The position numbers and the translations under genes were made by a program. A stretch of 42,653 nt of DNA from Desulfamplus sp. (lineage in GTDB: Bacteria > Desulfobacterota > Desulfobacteria > Desulfobacterales > Desulfobacteraceae), in assembly GCA_015232935.1 (NCBI GenBank), contig JADFYT010000003.1:1-42653 (forward strand), written 5' to 3'. Below are positions 32,245 to 40,831 of this stretch, one piece after another. The notes under the pieces are model-generated. The model did no database searches, was not told where the DNA came from, and worked only from the letters and a program-made list of their open reading frames with translations. Position 1 is the stretch's first letter; each line of letters starts with the position of its first letter.

Positions 32245-33387
32245 TTATTCAGTATTTAAAAGGTAGATAATGGCAATGCACAAAAATATGAAATTGGTAG
32301 CCCAGGCACTTATAAAGGGAGGCAACATTCTGGCATAACCAAGAGATGTGGAAAATCCGTGAACGATCCAGTAGAAAAAAGAGGCTCCGATACCGATACC
32401 TATACCAGCAGCAAGATTCTCTTTCACAAACCTTCTCATGCCTGCTGCTGCTCCAATAATTGCCATAATTACACATATAAAAGGAAAGGCACTCTTGGCG
32501 AAAAGATCCACTTTGTATGTGGTGGGATCATACCCCTCATTATGGATCTTTTGAATATGAGCCGCAAGTTCCCTGAAATCCATCTCGTCTGATTTTTTTA
32601 CAACAGCCTTTAAATCTTCGGGCTTCAATTCCAGATCAATCTCTTTTTGATCATATTCCTTGATGACAAAATCTTCTGTTTTTTCGTCAAAAGTCTGTTC
32701 TACAACTCCTGACAATATCCATTTAACTCTTTTGGGATCACTCTTTATTTCAGGATTTTCATTATCCTCAGTTTTGTAATCAGATCTGTCATTATCCTTT
32801 AATTTACCATTCTCGGCATCCAGTCTTCTTGAAATTCTGAACTTATTATCAAGAAACGTGATTGTAATACCTGAAATGGTTTTATCTGTGGAATTAAAAT
32901 ATTTAAAGTGCGAGATGCTGTCCTCACCTTTTATCCAGATATTTTCACGCACTGCATGAATATTTCTGTTTTTCTTGATTACAGAGTATTTAATGTGGTT
33001 TGCTTTCGACATTGTTAATGGCACTATTGTCTCACCAAGAAAAAGCATCATAAAAGCAAGGCATATGCCGGTAACAACAGCAGGCGTAACTATATACCAG
33101 ATACTTATGCCACCGCTTTTTATGGCAAGAAGCTCATTGTTTCGGTTCATCAACCCAAAAACAGTTACAACGGCAAGGACGGTACCCGCGGGGGTAAGCT
33201 GTACAAACATAAACGGAGTCTTTAGAAGGACATAACCAAAAGCATTGACAAGAGTAATTCCTGATTTGAAGAACTTGTCCATATTCGTAAGATAGTCAAC
33301 AGCAACAAAAATAGATAATACAATGGTCTGGATAATTAAAAAAAACCTGAAAAACTCTTTGATCCAGTATTGAGTGAGAATTGACAT
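32245..33387 (-). CDS. lptG: LPS export permease LptG
   Basis: Inner-membrane half of the LptB2FG transporter that extracts LPS and feeds the LptC-A bridge. YjgP/YjgQ family: helices at both ends and a periplasmic beta-jellyroll between. Seen: MSILTQYWIKEFFRFF start, FKSGITLVNAFGYVLLKTP, the coupling region NRNNELLAIKSGGIS and the end helices from about 300. I start at 33387, 4 bases after the lptF stop, not 17 residues earlier. A charged Asp/Asn/Lys-rich stretch (about 200-222) in the periplasmic domain looks like an insertion. lptB, lptA and lptC are not in the window. Confidence 0.92.
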   Translation of the reverse strand: MSILTQYWIKEFFRFFLIIQTIVLSIFVAVDYLTNMDKFFKSGITLVNAFGYVLLKTPFMFVQLTPAGTVLAVVTVFGLMNRNNELLAIKSGGISIWYIVTPAVVTGICLAFMMLFLGETIVPLTMSKANHIKYSVIKKNRNIHAVRENIWIKGEDSISHFKYFNSTDKTISGITITFLDNKFRISRRLDAENGKLKDNDRSDYKTEDNENPEIKSDPKRVKWILSGVVEQTFDEKTEDFVIKEYDQKEIDLELKPEDLKAVVKKSDEMDFRELAAHIQKIHNEGYDPTTYKVDLFAKSAFPFICVIMAIIGAAAGMRRFVKENLAAGIGIGIGASFFYWIVHGFSTSLGYARMLPPFISAWATNFIFLCIAIIYLLNTE

Positions 33388-33391
33388 GATA

Positions 33392-34591
33392 TCAGCGGCT
33401 TTTGGTTTCAGGAGAGTTGTTTTTGATCCTGAAAACAAGGTTCCTTGTTTTTGTGATTAGAATCAAAACAGAATCAGGAACCAACGGTTGCTCTTTTACC
33501 ACCCTTGAAAACATATATATCGCGGCTCCTCCCATTATTATATCAGGCAGCCACATTCCTATTGCAGGTGGATAATGGCCTGTAGTGCCAACAGACCACC
33601 CTGCCGCAAGAAGCAGGTAATAAAACAAAAAAAAACTCAAGGCAATGCCAAATCCTGACGAACGCCTTGAAGAGACTGACCTTACCCCAAGAGGAACAGA
33701 AAGCAGCCCCAGTGAAATGCATGCAAACGGAATCGCGAATTTTTCGTGAAGCTCCATGCTGGCAGATTTAACAACTTTTGGATCTCCATCCCATTTGTTT
33801 ATAAAATCCAGAAGTTCATTCAGGTACATCTCGTCAAAATCCTTTTCTTGCATACCTGTTTCTGATGTGGACAATCCAGTGTCAAAATTAATGTCATAGG
33901 TGTCAAAATTCACTGCATTGACAGATCGTCCTGCTATGTCAACCTGATTTATTATACCTTGAGCGAGACGAAGAGTATGGTTATCTCCCGAAGCATGTGA
34001 AACAAGAATTCCTTTTGAGGCGACCGTAATGTTAACGATTTGCGGATTGCGGCTATCTTCTATGAAGATATCTGAAAACTCGGATGTTTTTAAATCTATA
34101 GAAGTTATATAGATCATCACATTGTCAAAGGTATTGTTGAACTGCCGCTCCTTTAAGGCAACATTAATAGTTGCCCTGGCAAGTTCAACTCCTTTTGTAG
34201 AAAAGGAAAATCTTCCCCATGGCACACCCCAAAGAGTAATCCACAAAGAGATAATCATCCCGAGAATACAAAAGAGAATAACAGGCGGAATAAGCCGGTA
34301 AATACTTATACCGCTCCCTTTTAGTGCTATAATTTCATTATCATTTGACATTCTCATGACTGTCAGAAGGACGGAAATCATGACTGACATGGGAAGGGTA
34401 AACTCCATAAAACGGGGAACTGAATACAGAATCAACATAAATACAGAGGAGAGTCCGGCATTATAGTTGACAACCATATTTGTAATCTCGGGAATTCTTG
34501 TCATCAGAAACATGAAGGTCAAAAATGCAAGGCAAATAGCAAAAGGGAAGAGCAGCTCCCTGAAAATATATCTGTTTAATATGGTATTCAT
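33392..34591 (-). CDS. lptF: LPS export permease LptF
   Basis: Partner permease of LptG, same YjgP/YjgQ family, 399 residues. It begins MNTILNRYIFRELLFPFAICL, followed by the membrane pair and the coupling motif MSNDNEIIALKGSGISIYRL. A periplasmic beta domain (about 130-280) and C-terminal helices (GFGIALSFFLFYYLLLAAGW) follow. Its start overlaps the end of the upstream cysteine-peptidase-like gene by 4 bases (ATGA), so these are translationally coupled. Confidence 0.92.
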   Translation of the reverse strand: MNTILNRYIFRELLFPFAICLAFLTFMFLMTRIPEITNMVVNYNAGLSSVFMLILYSVPRFMEFTLPMSVMISVLLTVMRMSNDNEIIALKGSGISIYRLIPPVILFCILGMIISLWITLWGVPWGRFSFSTKGVELARATINVALKERQFNNTFDNVMIYITSIDLKTSEFSDIFIEDSRNPQIVNITVASKGILVSHASGDNHTLRLAQGIINQVDIAGRSVNAVNFDTYDINFDTGLSTSETGMQEKDFDEMYLNELLDFINKWDGDPKVVKSASMELHEKFAIPFACISLGLLSVPLGVRSVSSRRSSGFGIALSFFLFYYLLLAAGWSVGTTGHYPPAIGMWLPDIIMGGAAIYMFSRVVKEQPLVPDSVLILITKTRNLVFRIKNNSPETKSR

Positions 34592-36066
34592 ACTTTTTTG
34601 GACAATCTTGACTTGTCTGTTTTAGACAATATGGTTTTATCCTCTCGATATGCCGCAAGTTTGGCAATATCAATGTCCCCAAGGGTAATTTTCAAACCCT
34701 CTTTTTTGTTCAAGGCAAGTTTAAACCAGTTTTCCAGCTCTTTTGACAGGATCTCCTCTCCAACCTGTTTTGTACCGTTTTTGCCTGCAACGTTGTTGTC
34801 CATATAGCCGGAATTGATAAATGTCCATATCCCGTCCTTTTTTGATATGACGCCAGTATGCCCTCTGGTACGGGTAGAGAAAGAGAGTATCTGCCCCTCT
34901 TTCAAGACTTTTTCCATCTCTTTCATTACATTTTCAGCCTGAGAAAGTGGATTCTTGACTCTCAAGAGAGTTTTGTTATAGACACTGTAACCGGTTGCTT
35001 CAAGAAGACCTTCACCAGTCAGATAATGATTTCTTGACAACCCTTTATCAATGGCTTTAGATACAAGATGCCTTCCAAGTCCACCTTGTCCCCTGTACTT
35101 TACCCCCATATTTGTCAAACCACCAACTACAAGCTCATAACAGTCCATTTTGCTGTAATCCTTTCCCATGAATTCCCGGACAGCCTCATTAAGGGCAGGT
35201 TCAGATTTTCCTGAAGATTTACGGGATGCAGCAGAGGATTGAGAAAAATCCTGTTCAGCATTATAAATATCTGGTTTGTATATTTTTCTGGAAAGGGCAG
35301 TTGTGCCAATGTCGGGATGATTGGCAATGGAGTCAGAATGACTGGCAACAGAAACGGCGGAAATGCCGCCAGAACCTGTACTGACAAAGCTGGCAGGACT
35401 CCCAAATTGAAGCTCAGGAGCATTAGATCTACGACTTGCAGAATCCTTATTCTGGAAAGATTTTGAGAGTATTTCAGATTCTGGTTTTGAGAATGTTTCA
35501 GATTTAGAATTACCAGTAGGCTCGGGTGAACCTTCAGAGCCTTTAGTACTACCTAAAGGGGTGCCAGTAATATTACCGGAAGAAATTCCAGATATTGTCC
35601 TCTTTTCTATATAATGGTCTTTGCCCCAGACAATTTCAGAAGTTTCCCTGTCTAAATAGATATCTGTACCAGCCGGAATCCGCTTGAAATGTTTGGAGGA
35701 GTTCACATCTTTCTCAAGCATTTCCCAGCAATCTTTTTTATATCGCGTAGAATAAAGAAGCTCTGAAACTGTAGGGGTATCACCTGAAATTGTGCCGAGA
35801 TGAATCTTTTGCGACTCATCATTTGCATTCCGAGGATTATTATCTGAATTCTGGTTCCGGCTGTTTGTACCCTGTAAAGAGAACAACGATGAACCATCAG
35901 GTTCAAAACCACTTCTTTGCACACCAACCATGCTTTGCAAAGCACTATTGCTGCTTTGTGAACTCTCCTTCATTATTGATTTGAAGCTTTTCTGCCCGGA
36001 AACAGACTTGTTATCAAAAGATGACGTTGGAGCATAAGTTCGTTTATCAAATGAATCTACCAGCAT
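34588..36066 (-). CDS. NlpC/P60-like cysteine peptidase with disordered N-terminal half
   Basis: A 492-residue protein I recognise only in part. The last 180 residues resemble a cysteine peptidase of NlpC/P60 type: KMDCYELVVGGL with Cys309, GRGH-like TRGHTGVI with His403 and a polar residue in FINSGY. The first 290 residues are Ser/Asn/Gly-rich and look disordered, with two internal tandem repeats. There is no signal peptide, which is odd for a cell-wall peptidase. The start at 36066 has a strong GGAGG; the ATG four codons earlier does not. It is the first gene coupled to lptF, so a role near LPS export or envelope growth is an inference. Confidence 0.55.
   Translation of the reverse strand: MLVDSFDKRTYAPTSSFDNKSVSGQKSFKSIMKESSQSSNSALQSMVGVQRSGFEPDGSSLFSLQGTNSRNQNSDNNPRNANDESQKIHLGTISGDTPTVSELLYSTRYKKDCWEMLEKDVNSSKHFKRIPAGTDIYLDRETSEIVWGKDHYIEKRTISGISSGNITGTPLGSTKGSEGSPEPTGNSKSETFSKPESEILSKSFQNKDSASRRSNAPELQFGSPASFVSTGSGGISAVSVASHSDSIANHPDIGTTALSRKIYKPDIYNAEQDFSQSSAASRKSSGKSEPALNEAVREFMGKDYSKMDCYELVVGGLTNMGVKYRGQGGLGRHLVSKAIDKGLSRNHYLTGEGLLEATGYSVYNKTLLRVKNPLSQAENVMKEMEKVLKEGQILSFSTRTRGHTGVISKKDGIWTFINSGYMDNNVAGKNGTKQVGEEILSKELENWFKLALNKKEGLKITLGDIDIAKLAAYREDKTILSKTDKSRLSKKV
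35312..35353. repeat. 21-bp in-frame tandem repeat in the peptidase-like gene
   Basis: Units at 35312-35332 and 35333-35353 share GATGATTGGCAA-type sequence and encode the 7-residue repeats SVASHSD and SIANHPD. Confidence 0.75.
35461..35508. repeat. 24-bp in-frame tandem repeat in the peptidase-like gene
   Basis: Units at 35461-35484 and 35485-35508 both open TTTTGAGA and contain TTTCAGAT. They encode 8-residue units ending in SK in the disordered N-terminal part. Confidence 0.75.
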
Positions 36067-36090
36067 GTTTACCTCCATTTTGCACGGATA

Positions 36091-36138
36091 TTGATTCAGT
36101 AATGGTATTCCTTAAATATGCTTTCAATCCTGAATCAA
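36091..36138. promoter_or_regulatory. 9-bp inverted repeat upstream of the peptidase-lptF operon
   Basis: TTGATTCAG (36091-36099) and CTGAATCAA (36130-36138) are exact complements 30 bases apart, between the binding-protein-like gene and the peptidase-like gene. It could be a hairpin or a paired operator. Confidence 0.35.
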
Positions 36139-36163
36139 CAAACAAGCAAAAAACACGCCATCT

Positions 36164-37102
36164 TTATTTTGCTCCGGCAGCTATAGCAAAGCTCGTATCA
36201 ACAAACTTTTCAAGATCAATAAGAGTGGTCATTATTTTCATCTTGTCCATCATATATTTTTGAATAGTAGCAAGATCCTCAAGAACAGGAAAAAGCTCGC
36301 TTGTTGTTATGCGATCAGGCGGATAAGTTAAAACCCTTCTTACAACCTCTACATCCTGGGACAAAAACTTGCTGCCAATCACAGCCGCGGGGTCTGGCTG
36401 GGCATCAATTGCCTTTCCGGATTTCACAAAACTTGTTGTCAACTCCTGTACCGCATCAGGATATTTTGCAATAATTTCATCTCTCATCACAAAAACACAG
36501 CATGGATGGCCTGGCCACAGATCCTTGGAAAGATAAAACTCTTCGCCAAGTCCGGAAGCAATAACCTGGGAACCAATGGGTTCTGCAACAATAAATCCGC
36601 CTATTTCACCATCTTCATCATACTGGAGTGCTTCTGGCATCTGAAACGGTGCCACAACTTCAAGAGTAACATCAATATTAGGCTCAACAGATCTTCCTGG
36701 TTTCAACCCTTTTTCTGAAAGCAATTTGTGAAAAAGCATATTATGGATTGACAACTGATATGGAATCAAAACAGTCTTGCCCGCAAAGTCTTCAATTTTT
36801 TCAATATGAGCCCTTTTATTTTTTACAAGGATACTCCCATTTCTATGGGTTAGCAGGAGAAGCTTGATAGCAACCCCTGATTTAAAAAGATCCATTGCTG
36901 TGGGGGCAAGGATAAAGGCACCGTCAAGGGACTTTACAGACAAAGAGTCAGCAACTTCATTCCACCCGTTTTTTAAAACAGTCTGAAGAGTACAATGTTC
37001 AAATTTTTCCGCCCCTTTTTTAAGTTTTAAATCAGTAACTCCCAGAATCAGATGATCGGTAATAGATAGATGACCAATCTTTAATGTTGGTTTTTCCGCC
37101 AT
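36164..37102 (-). CDS. NMT1/TauA-like substrate-binding protein without signal peptide
   Basis: A 312-residue protein of the periplasmic-binding-protein fold used by nitrate/sulfonate/thiamine-precursor importers (NMT1/SsuA-like). Seen: KIGHLSITDHLILGV at the start, KSLDGAFILAPTAMDLFKSG, IEDFAGKTVLIPYQLSIHNML and GGFIVAEPIGSQVIASGLG. It starts MAEKPTLK after AAGGAGAATATA and has no signal peptide or membrane anchor. No permease or ATPase gene is adjacent. A cytosolic ligand-binding or enzyme role is therefore likely; the ligand is unknown. It is the last gene of the sufC-to-ispD direction, separated by 198 bases from ispD. Confidence 0.7.
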   Translation of the reverse strand: MAEKPTLKIGHLSITDHLILGVTDLKLKKGAEKFEHCTLQTVLKNGWNEVADSLSVKSLDGAFILAPTAMDLFKSGVAIKLLLLTHRNGSILVKNKRAHIEKIEDFAGKTVLIPYQLSIHNMLFHKLLSEKGLKPGRSVEPNIDVTLEVVAPFQMPEALQYDEDGEIGGFIVAEPIGSQVIASGLGEEFYLSKDLWPGHPCCVFVMRDEIIAKYPDAVQELTTSFVKSGKAIDAQPDPAAVIGSKFLSQDVEVVRRVLTYPPDRITTSELFPVLEDLATIQKYMMDKMKIMTTLIDLEKFVDTSFAIAAGAK

Positions 37103-37300
37103 TATATTCTCCTTGTTTCATGCAGTTAATTTGCAGACATTTGCGGACACTTTTTTATGCAATCAATCTGTTGACAATTTCAAAACATCTGACTTTTTTA
37201 TGAAAGTCCTTTCAAGTATCTGTAATTCTCGAGGCTCTCATTTTTAGTCGTGGCAAACCTGTCTGCCGTTTATGTTTATAAGATATGCCACTTTACCATG

Positions 37301-38218
37301 TCAACAAGAATAACCCTTGACACCCATTGAGACCACATATTCCGCGAACAGCAAATCCTCTTTTGTGGTAATTTTGATGTTCCTTGCCAGGCCGGACGTC
37401 ATAAATACCCTTGCACCGGTTTTTTCAACAAGAGAAGCATCATCAGTAGCCGATATACCCGAAATCAGGGCTTGTTCATGAGCCTTGATTACAAGATCAA
37501 GATCAAATGCCTGAGGAGTCTGCACCTGATATAGATTTTCTCTGTCCACAACCTCAGAGACAAAACCGTCAGAGTCTTTTCGTTTAAGCGTGTCTGCCAC
37601 GGGTACTGCCGGTATGCATGCCCCATGTTCAAGTACACCTGCAATGCAACGGGATATCAAACCATGGTCAACAAAGGGACGCACACCATCATGTATAAGG
37701 ACTATCTTTAATTTTTTTTTGTTTGCTGCATATTTATTTGCTGCATATGGGATTGAACTCTTGTTCGCTGCATATGAAATCGAATTCTTGTTTGTTGTAT
37801 ATGAAACTGAACTATCATCAATAGTACTATGGCCACAGGAGGATTGAGTTGTTTTTTTTTGATGACAGGAGTCATTTATATTTCCAACTGGAGTTTTTGA
37901 ACAAGAGAGTTCCTTTACCTTTTCAAGACCATTCATGACAGAGTGTTGCCGCTCTGATCCGCCTGATACCATGCATACTTTTCCATTAAGGCTATGTGAT
38001 GAAACTATATTGTCAAAACAATACTGCATGTCATCTTTGGGTATGACAAGAACAATCTTGCCAATCGATTCAAAACTGCTGAAGATATCAAGTGTGCGGG
38101 CAAGAACAGGAATCCCTGAAATTTTAATATACTGCTTGCGTATCTCGGACCCCATTCTAAGTCCCTTGCCACCGGCCACAATCACAGCGTATATTTCACA
38201 GTCTTTCATGTGTTTCAT
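37301..38218 (-). CDS. ispD: 2-C-methyl-D-erythritol 4-phosphate cytidylyltransferase
   Basis: Third step of the MEP isoprenoid pathway: MEP plus CTP gives CDP-ME. Seen: AVIVAGGKGLRMGSEIRKQYIKI (CTP-binding loop with Arg and Lys), GGSERQHSVMNGL, VLIHDGVRPFV, VADTLKR, QTPQAFD and ATDDASLVE. At 305 residues it is about 70 longer than usual. The excess is one insertion (about 107-168) between the VMNGL helix and VLIHDGVRP, partly made of 9-residue repeats ending in NK. The start lies 3 bases after the HPr-like gene stop. Confidence 0.93.
   Translation of the reverse strand: MKHMKDCEIYAVIVAGGKGLRMGSEIRKQYIKISGIPVLARTLDIFSSFESIGKIVLVIPKDDMQYCFDNIVSSHSLNGKVCMVSGGSERQHSVMNGLEKVKELSCSKTPVGNINDSCHQKKTTQSSCGHSTIDDSSVSYTTNKNSISYAANKSSIPYAANKYAANKKKLKIVLIHDGVRPFVDHGLISRCIAGVLEHGACIPAVPVADTLKRKDSDGFVSEVVDRENLYQVQTPQAFDLDLVIKAHEQALISGISATDDASLVEKTGARVFMTSGLARNIKITTKEDLLFAEYVVSMGVKGYSC
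37722..37817. repeat. 27-bp in-frame tandem array in ispD
   Basis: Three 27-bp units (37737-37763, 37764-37790, 37791-37817) plus a truncated 15-bp unit (37722-37736), sharing TT(T/C)G(C/T)TG(C/T)ATAT. On the minus strand they encode SSVSYTTNK, NSISYAANK, SSIPYAANK and YAANK. Confidence 0.9.
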
Positions 38219-38221
38219 GGG

Positions 38222-39529
38222 TTATCTCAGATAGGATAATTGCTTTGGAAGAGGGATTCCCTTGCCCATTGAGTCTTCAGCATAATTCACGCCTGCAAGA
38301 ACCTCAAGATCCTCAAGAGCTCTTGTGTCTCCCTCAAAAACAACCTGTTCCAGCTCTTCTTTTTTTATTTTGCCGCCTGCCCATTGCAGATCAAGAACAC
38401 TTGACGCATCAAACCTGTCATCTCCCAGAACCATCTGGACATCTCCGCCATAGTGCTGAACAATTTTTGCTACCAGAAGGCATGGTCTGGTGTGAAACCC
38501 GCGCTCTTTTGGAATGCCTACGGTAATGGAAGATCTGTCAATATTTTCGTTCAGGATTTCCAGGGCAATACGTTGTCCTGACGACAAAAACTGCCAGGCG
38601 TAAAAAAGAGAGTAGTTTACACAGCGATCAAGCAGTACATCCGGATCAATCAACTCTGCAAGGGATTCACTGACGTTTTTATAAAAATCCTTGTAATCAA
38701 CATCAAGAAGATGACGTTCATAGAAGTGGAGAAGTCTTCCCATGACCTGCAGTATATGAAATACAATGGAAAAGTGACTTCTGAGCTGCTTGAGTTTTCT
38801 GTTTCCATGGAAAAAACCACCATGAATCACATATGAGTCAAAGGATGACTGGAGATTGTGCAGAAGCATTTCAAAACGGCGAATCCCGACTTCATTGACC
38901 TTTGAAGGTATAATCTCGCGTATCTGATCGCTACTATAGCGTTCATAAAAGGAAAAAGGTTCAAAAGCCTTTATAAGATCAAGAAATTCGCTGGCAATAA
39001 TAATGAGATTTTTACGCTGATCCGTTCTGTTTTCAAAATCATCAATATCATGTTCAAGCTGCTCTGTTGTGGCAATATCAGGAAAAAACTCAGGATCATA
39101 CCCTTTTACAGGAATCTCTATTCCAAGACGCTCAGCCTCAGCAATAATTACCGGAGCGGCAAGTTCAATTGATCCTTGAATCATCATCAGGGTATCTCTT
39201 GATTCATCAATAAAGGCTTCATCCTTTTTTTCAAAATCGTAAAAAACAATGCGGTTAAAAATATGCTTCTGGGAATATCCGGCCAGGGAGAGATGCCTTA
39301 TAGCAGCACTTAACTCTCTGTAGAAAATCCATTTTTTGTTATTTTTAGCACCATGAAAATCGAGAAAGTCTTCCAGCAGGTGAGACGATGTAATGAGTTT
39401 GGAATAGACTTTCTTGTTAAGCAGATAAGGTTCATCCTTAAACTCCAGAATATATAGAATGCATTTTAAATACTCAAAGGAGAAGTGATTAACCTTTCCC
39501 TTAAAAGAGATATCACATGAAATATGCAT
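38222..39529 (-). CDS. Protein with a C-terminal HPr-like domain, function unknown
   Basis: A 435-residue protein. The last 100 residues resemble the PTS phosphocarrier HPr: RGFHTRPCLLVAKIV has the phosphorylatable histidine (His346), and DASSVLDLQWAGG aligns with the HPr AKSILxL region and its regulatory serine (Ser377). The first 310 residues are mostly helical, with many aromatic and charged residues; I recognise no domain. No PTS enzyme gene is nearby. It starts 6 bases after the sufB stop and ends 3 bases before ispD, so it is one unit with both. A regulatory role linked to PTS-type phosphorylation is an inference. Confidence 0.6.
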   Translation of the reverse strand: MHISCDISFKGKVNHFSFEYLKCILYILEFKDEPYLLNKKVYSKLITSSHLLEDFLDFHGAKNNKKWIFYRELSAAIRHLSLAGYSQKHIFNRIVFYDFEKKDEAFIDESRDTLMMIQGSIELAAPVIIAEAERLGIEIPVKGYDPEFFPDIATTEQLEHDIDDFENRTDQRKNLIIIASEFLDLIKAFEPFSFYERYSSDQIREIIPSKVNEVGIRRFEMLLHNLQSSFDSYVIHGGFFHGNRKLKQLRSHFSIVFHILQVMGRLLHFYERHLLDVDYKDFYKNVSESLAELIDPDVLLDRCVNYSLFYAWQFLSSGQRIALEILNENIDRSSITVGIPKERGFHTRPCLLVAKIVQHYGGDVQMVLGDDRFDASSVLDLQWAGGKIKKEELEQVVFEGDTRALEDLEVLAGVNYAEDSMGKGIPLPKQLSYLR

Positions 39530-39535
39530 GGCTAT

Positions 39536-40831
39536 TTACATCATATCCTTTTCAGTCTCTTTAACAGCCTCATCAATTCTGGTTTCAAGATCTGCCGGGA
39601 GTCCTTCAATCTCGACATTCAAAAAGCCCCTGACAATAGTTGAAATTGCCTCTTCTTCATCCAGGCCTCTTGCCATGAGATACTCAATCTCACGCTTGTC
39701 AATCTTGCCGACAGCGGCTTCATGAGACATCTCAACCCCGGGAGTATGGCCTGAAAGTTCAGGAATGGCATGTAAAAGCCCTTCCTTTAAAATCAGACCT
39801 TTACATTCAAGATGACCTTTTACTCCAGGCTCTTTTCCCATAAGGTGACCGCGTGAAATAATGGTACCTCCCGCAACGATGGCTCTGGATATTATCTCTG
39901 CTCTTGCACCGGTACCGTTTAGTTCCACAACAGACCCCATATCCATATAAGTGCCCTTCCCTGCCACTAAAATACTGTTTATTCTGGCGGTGGCATTTTT
40001 TTCAAGCATGGTCACGGGATTTGAAACAATTGAACCCACAGGCCGCAAAGAGATGTAATTTGAGATAAAAACACCACCTTCATCCACATGAACCGCTGTT
40101 TTAGGACGAACATAGACATTTTCACCCCAATCATGGATCATGGTATATTTAAGAGTTGCCCCTTTTTTGATATAAAACTCGGAAAGTCCTATATGCAGGC
40201 CGGATTCAAGGTGCTCAGATGTTGAACATCCTGCAATGATATGAAGTTCGGAATCCTCCTCTACCACAACAATATTGTGCACCTTTTGAGAAAATTTTTC
40301 CTTTGCAATATGCAGACATGTCTGAAGAGGCTTTTGTGCCTTGACTCCCTTTTTGATCCAGATAAAAAATCCCTGATCCGGTTTGATATTGACAGATCTG
40401 GTGATCTCGTCCTGTTCAGGCGAAAGAAGCCTCCACAAATATTTTTCCCCAAGCCAGTCATGCTGTTCAAGGGCATTTGCGATACCCTTGATTTCAACAC
40501 CTTCAATACTTTTACTGCAATGGACAATTGTGCTGTCCTTCTGGATGAAAGTCCCGGCTCTTAGCGTGCTGTCAGTATCAATTCCTACTTTGACAAACTC
40601 CTTTACATCGTCCTGGCCAATTGTCTCAAGAATTTCGACATAATCATGATTTTCTGCCGCATCAATAAAGTCTGACAAACTTATATTTTTCACTTTATCA
40701 AGAGTCTTTGGCCTGTTATTTATATTGTCTGCCTTTTTTGCATGAACATAAGCAGCTTCGTTGCAATTTTGGCCGGATTGAAATTCCTGATTAATCAAAC
40801 AGGTCTCTTCTTCACCTTTCAGGCTGTACAT
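39536..40831 (-). CDS. sufB: SufB/SufD-family Fe-S scaffold protein
   Basis: Partner of SufC in building Fe-S clusters. The C-terminal beta-helix region shows GATLKYTMIHDWGENVYVRP, ARINSILVAGKGTYMDMG, GHLECKGLIL, AIPELSGHTPGVEMSHEAAVG and KIDKREIEYLMARGLDEEEA, which contacts SufC. This is the single SufB-like subunit of the minimal SufBC systems known from archaea and strict anaerobes; there is no sufD, sufS or sufE. I start at the ATG at 40831, 8 bases after GAGGAG, inside the end of sufC, so the two are coupled. N-terminal 60 residues are poorly conserved. Confidence 0.9.
   Translation of the reverse strand: MYSLKGEEETCLINQEFQSGQNCNEAAYVHAKKADNINNRPKTLDKVKNISLSDFIDAAENHDYVEILETIGQDDVKEFVKVGIDTDSTLRAGTFIQKDSTIVHCSKSIEGVEIKGIANALEQHDWLGEKYLWRLLSPEQDEITRSVNIKPDQGFFIWIKKGVKAQKPLQTCLHIAKEKFSQKVHNIVVVEEDSELHIIAGCSTSEHLESGLHIGLSEFYIKKGATLKYTMIHDWGENVYVRPKTAVHVDEGGVFISNYISLRPVGSIVSNPVTMLEKNATARINSILVAGKGTYMDMGSVVELNGTGARAEIISRAIVAGGTIISRGHLMGKEPGVKGHLECKGLILKEGLLHAIPELSGHTPGVEMSHEAAVGKIDKREIEYLMARGLDEEEAISTIVRGFLNVEIEGLPADLETRIDEAVKETEKDMM

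Noticed and set aside
37722..37817. CRISPR array
   Set aside because: The 27-bp units are contiguous with no unique spacers, lie in frame in ispD and encode a protein repeat.
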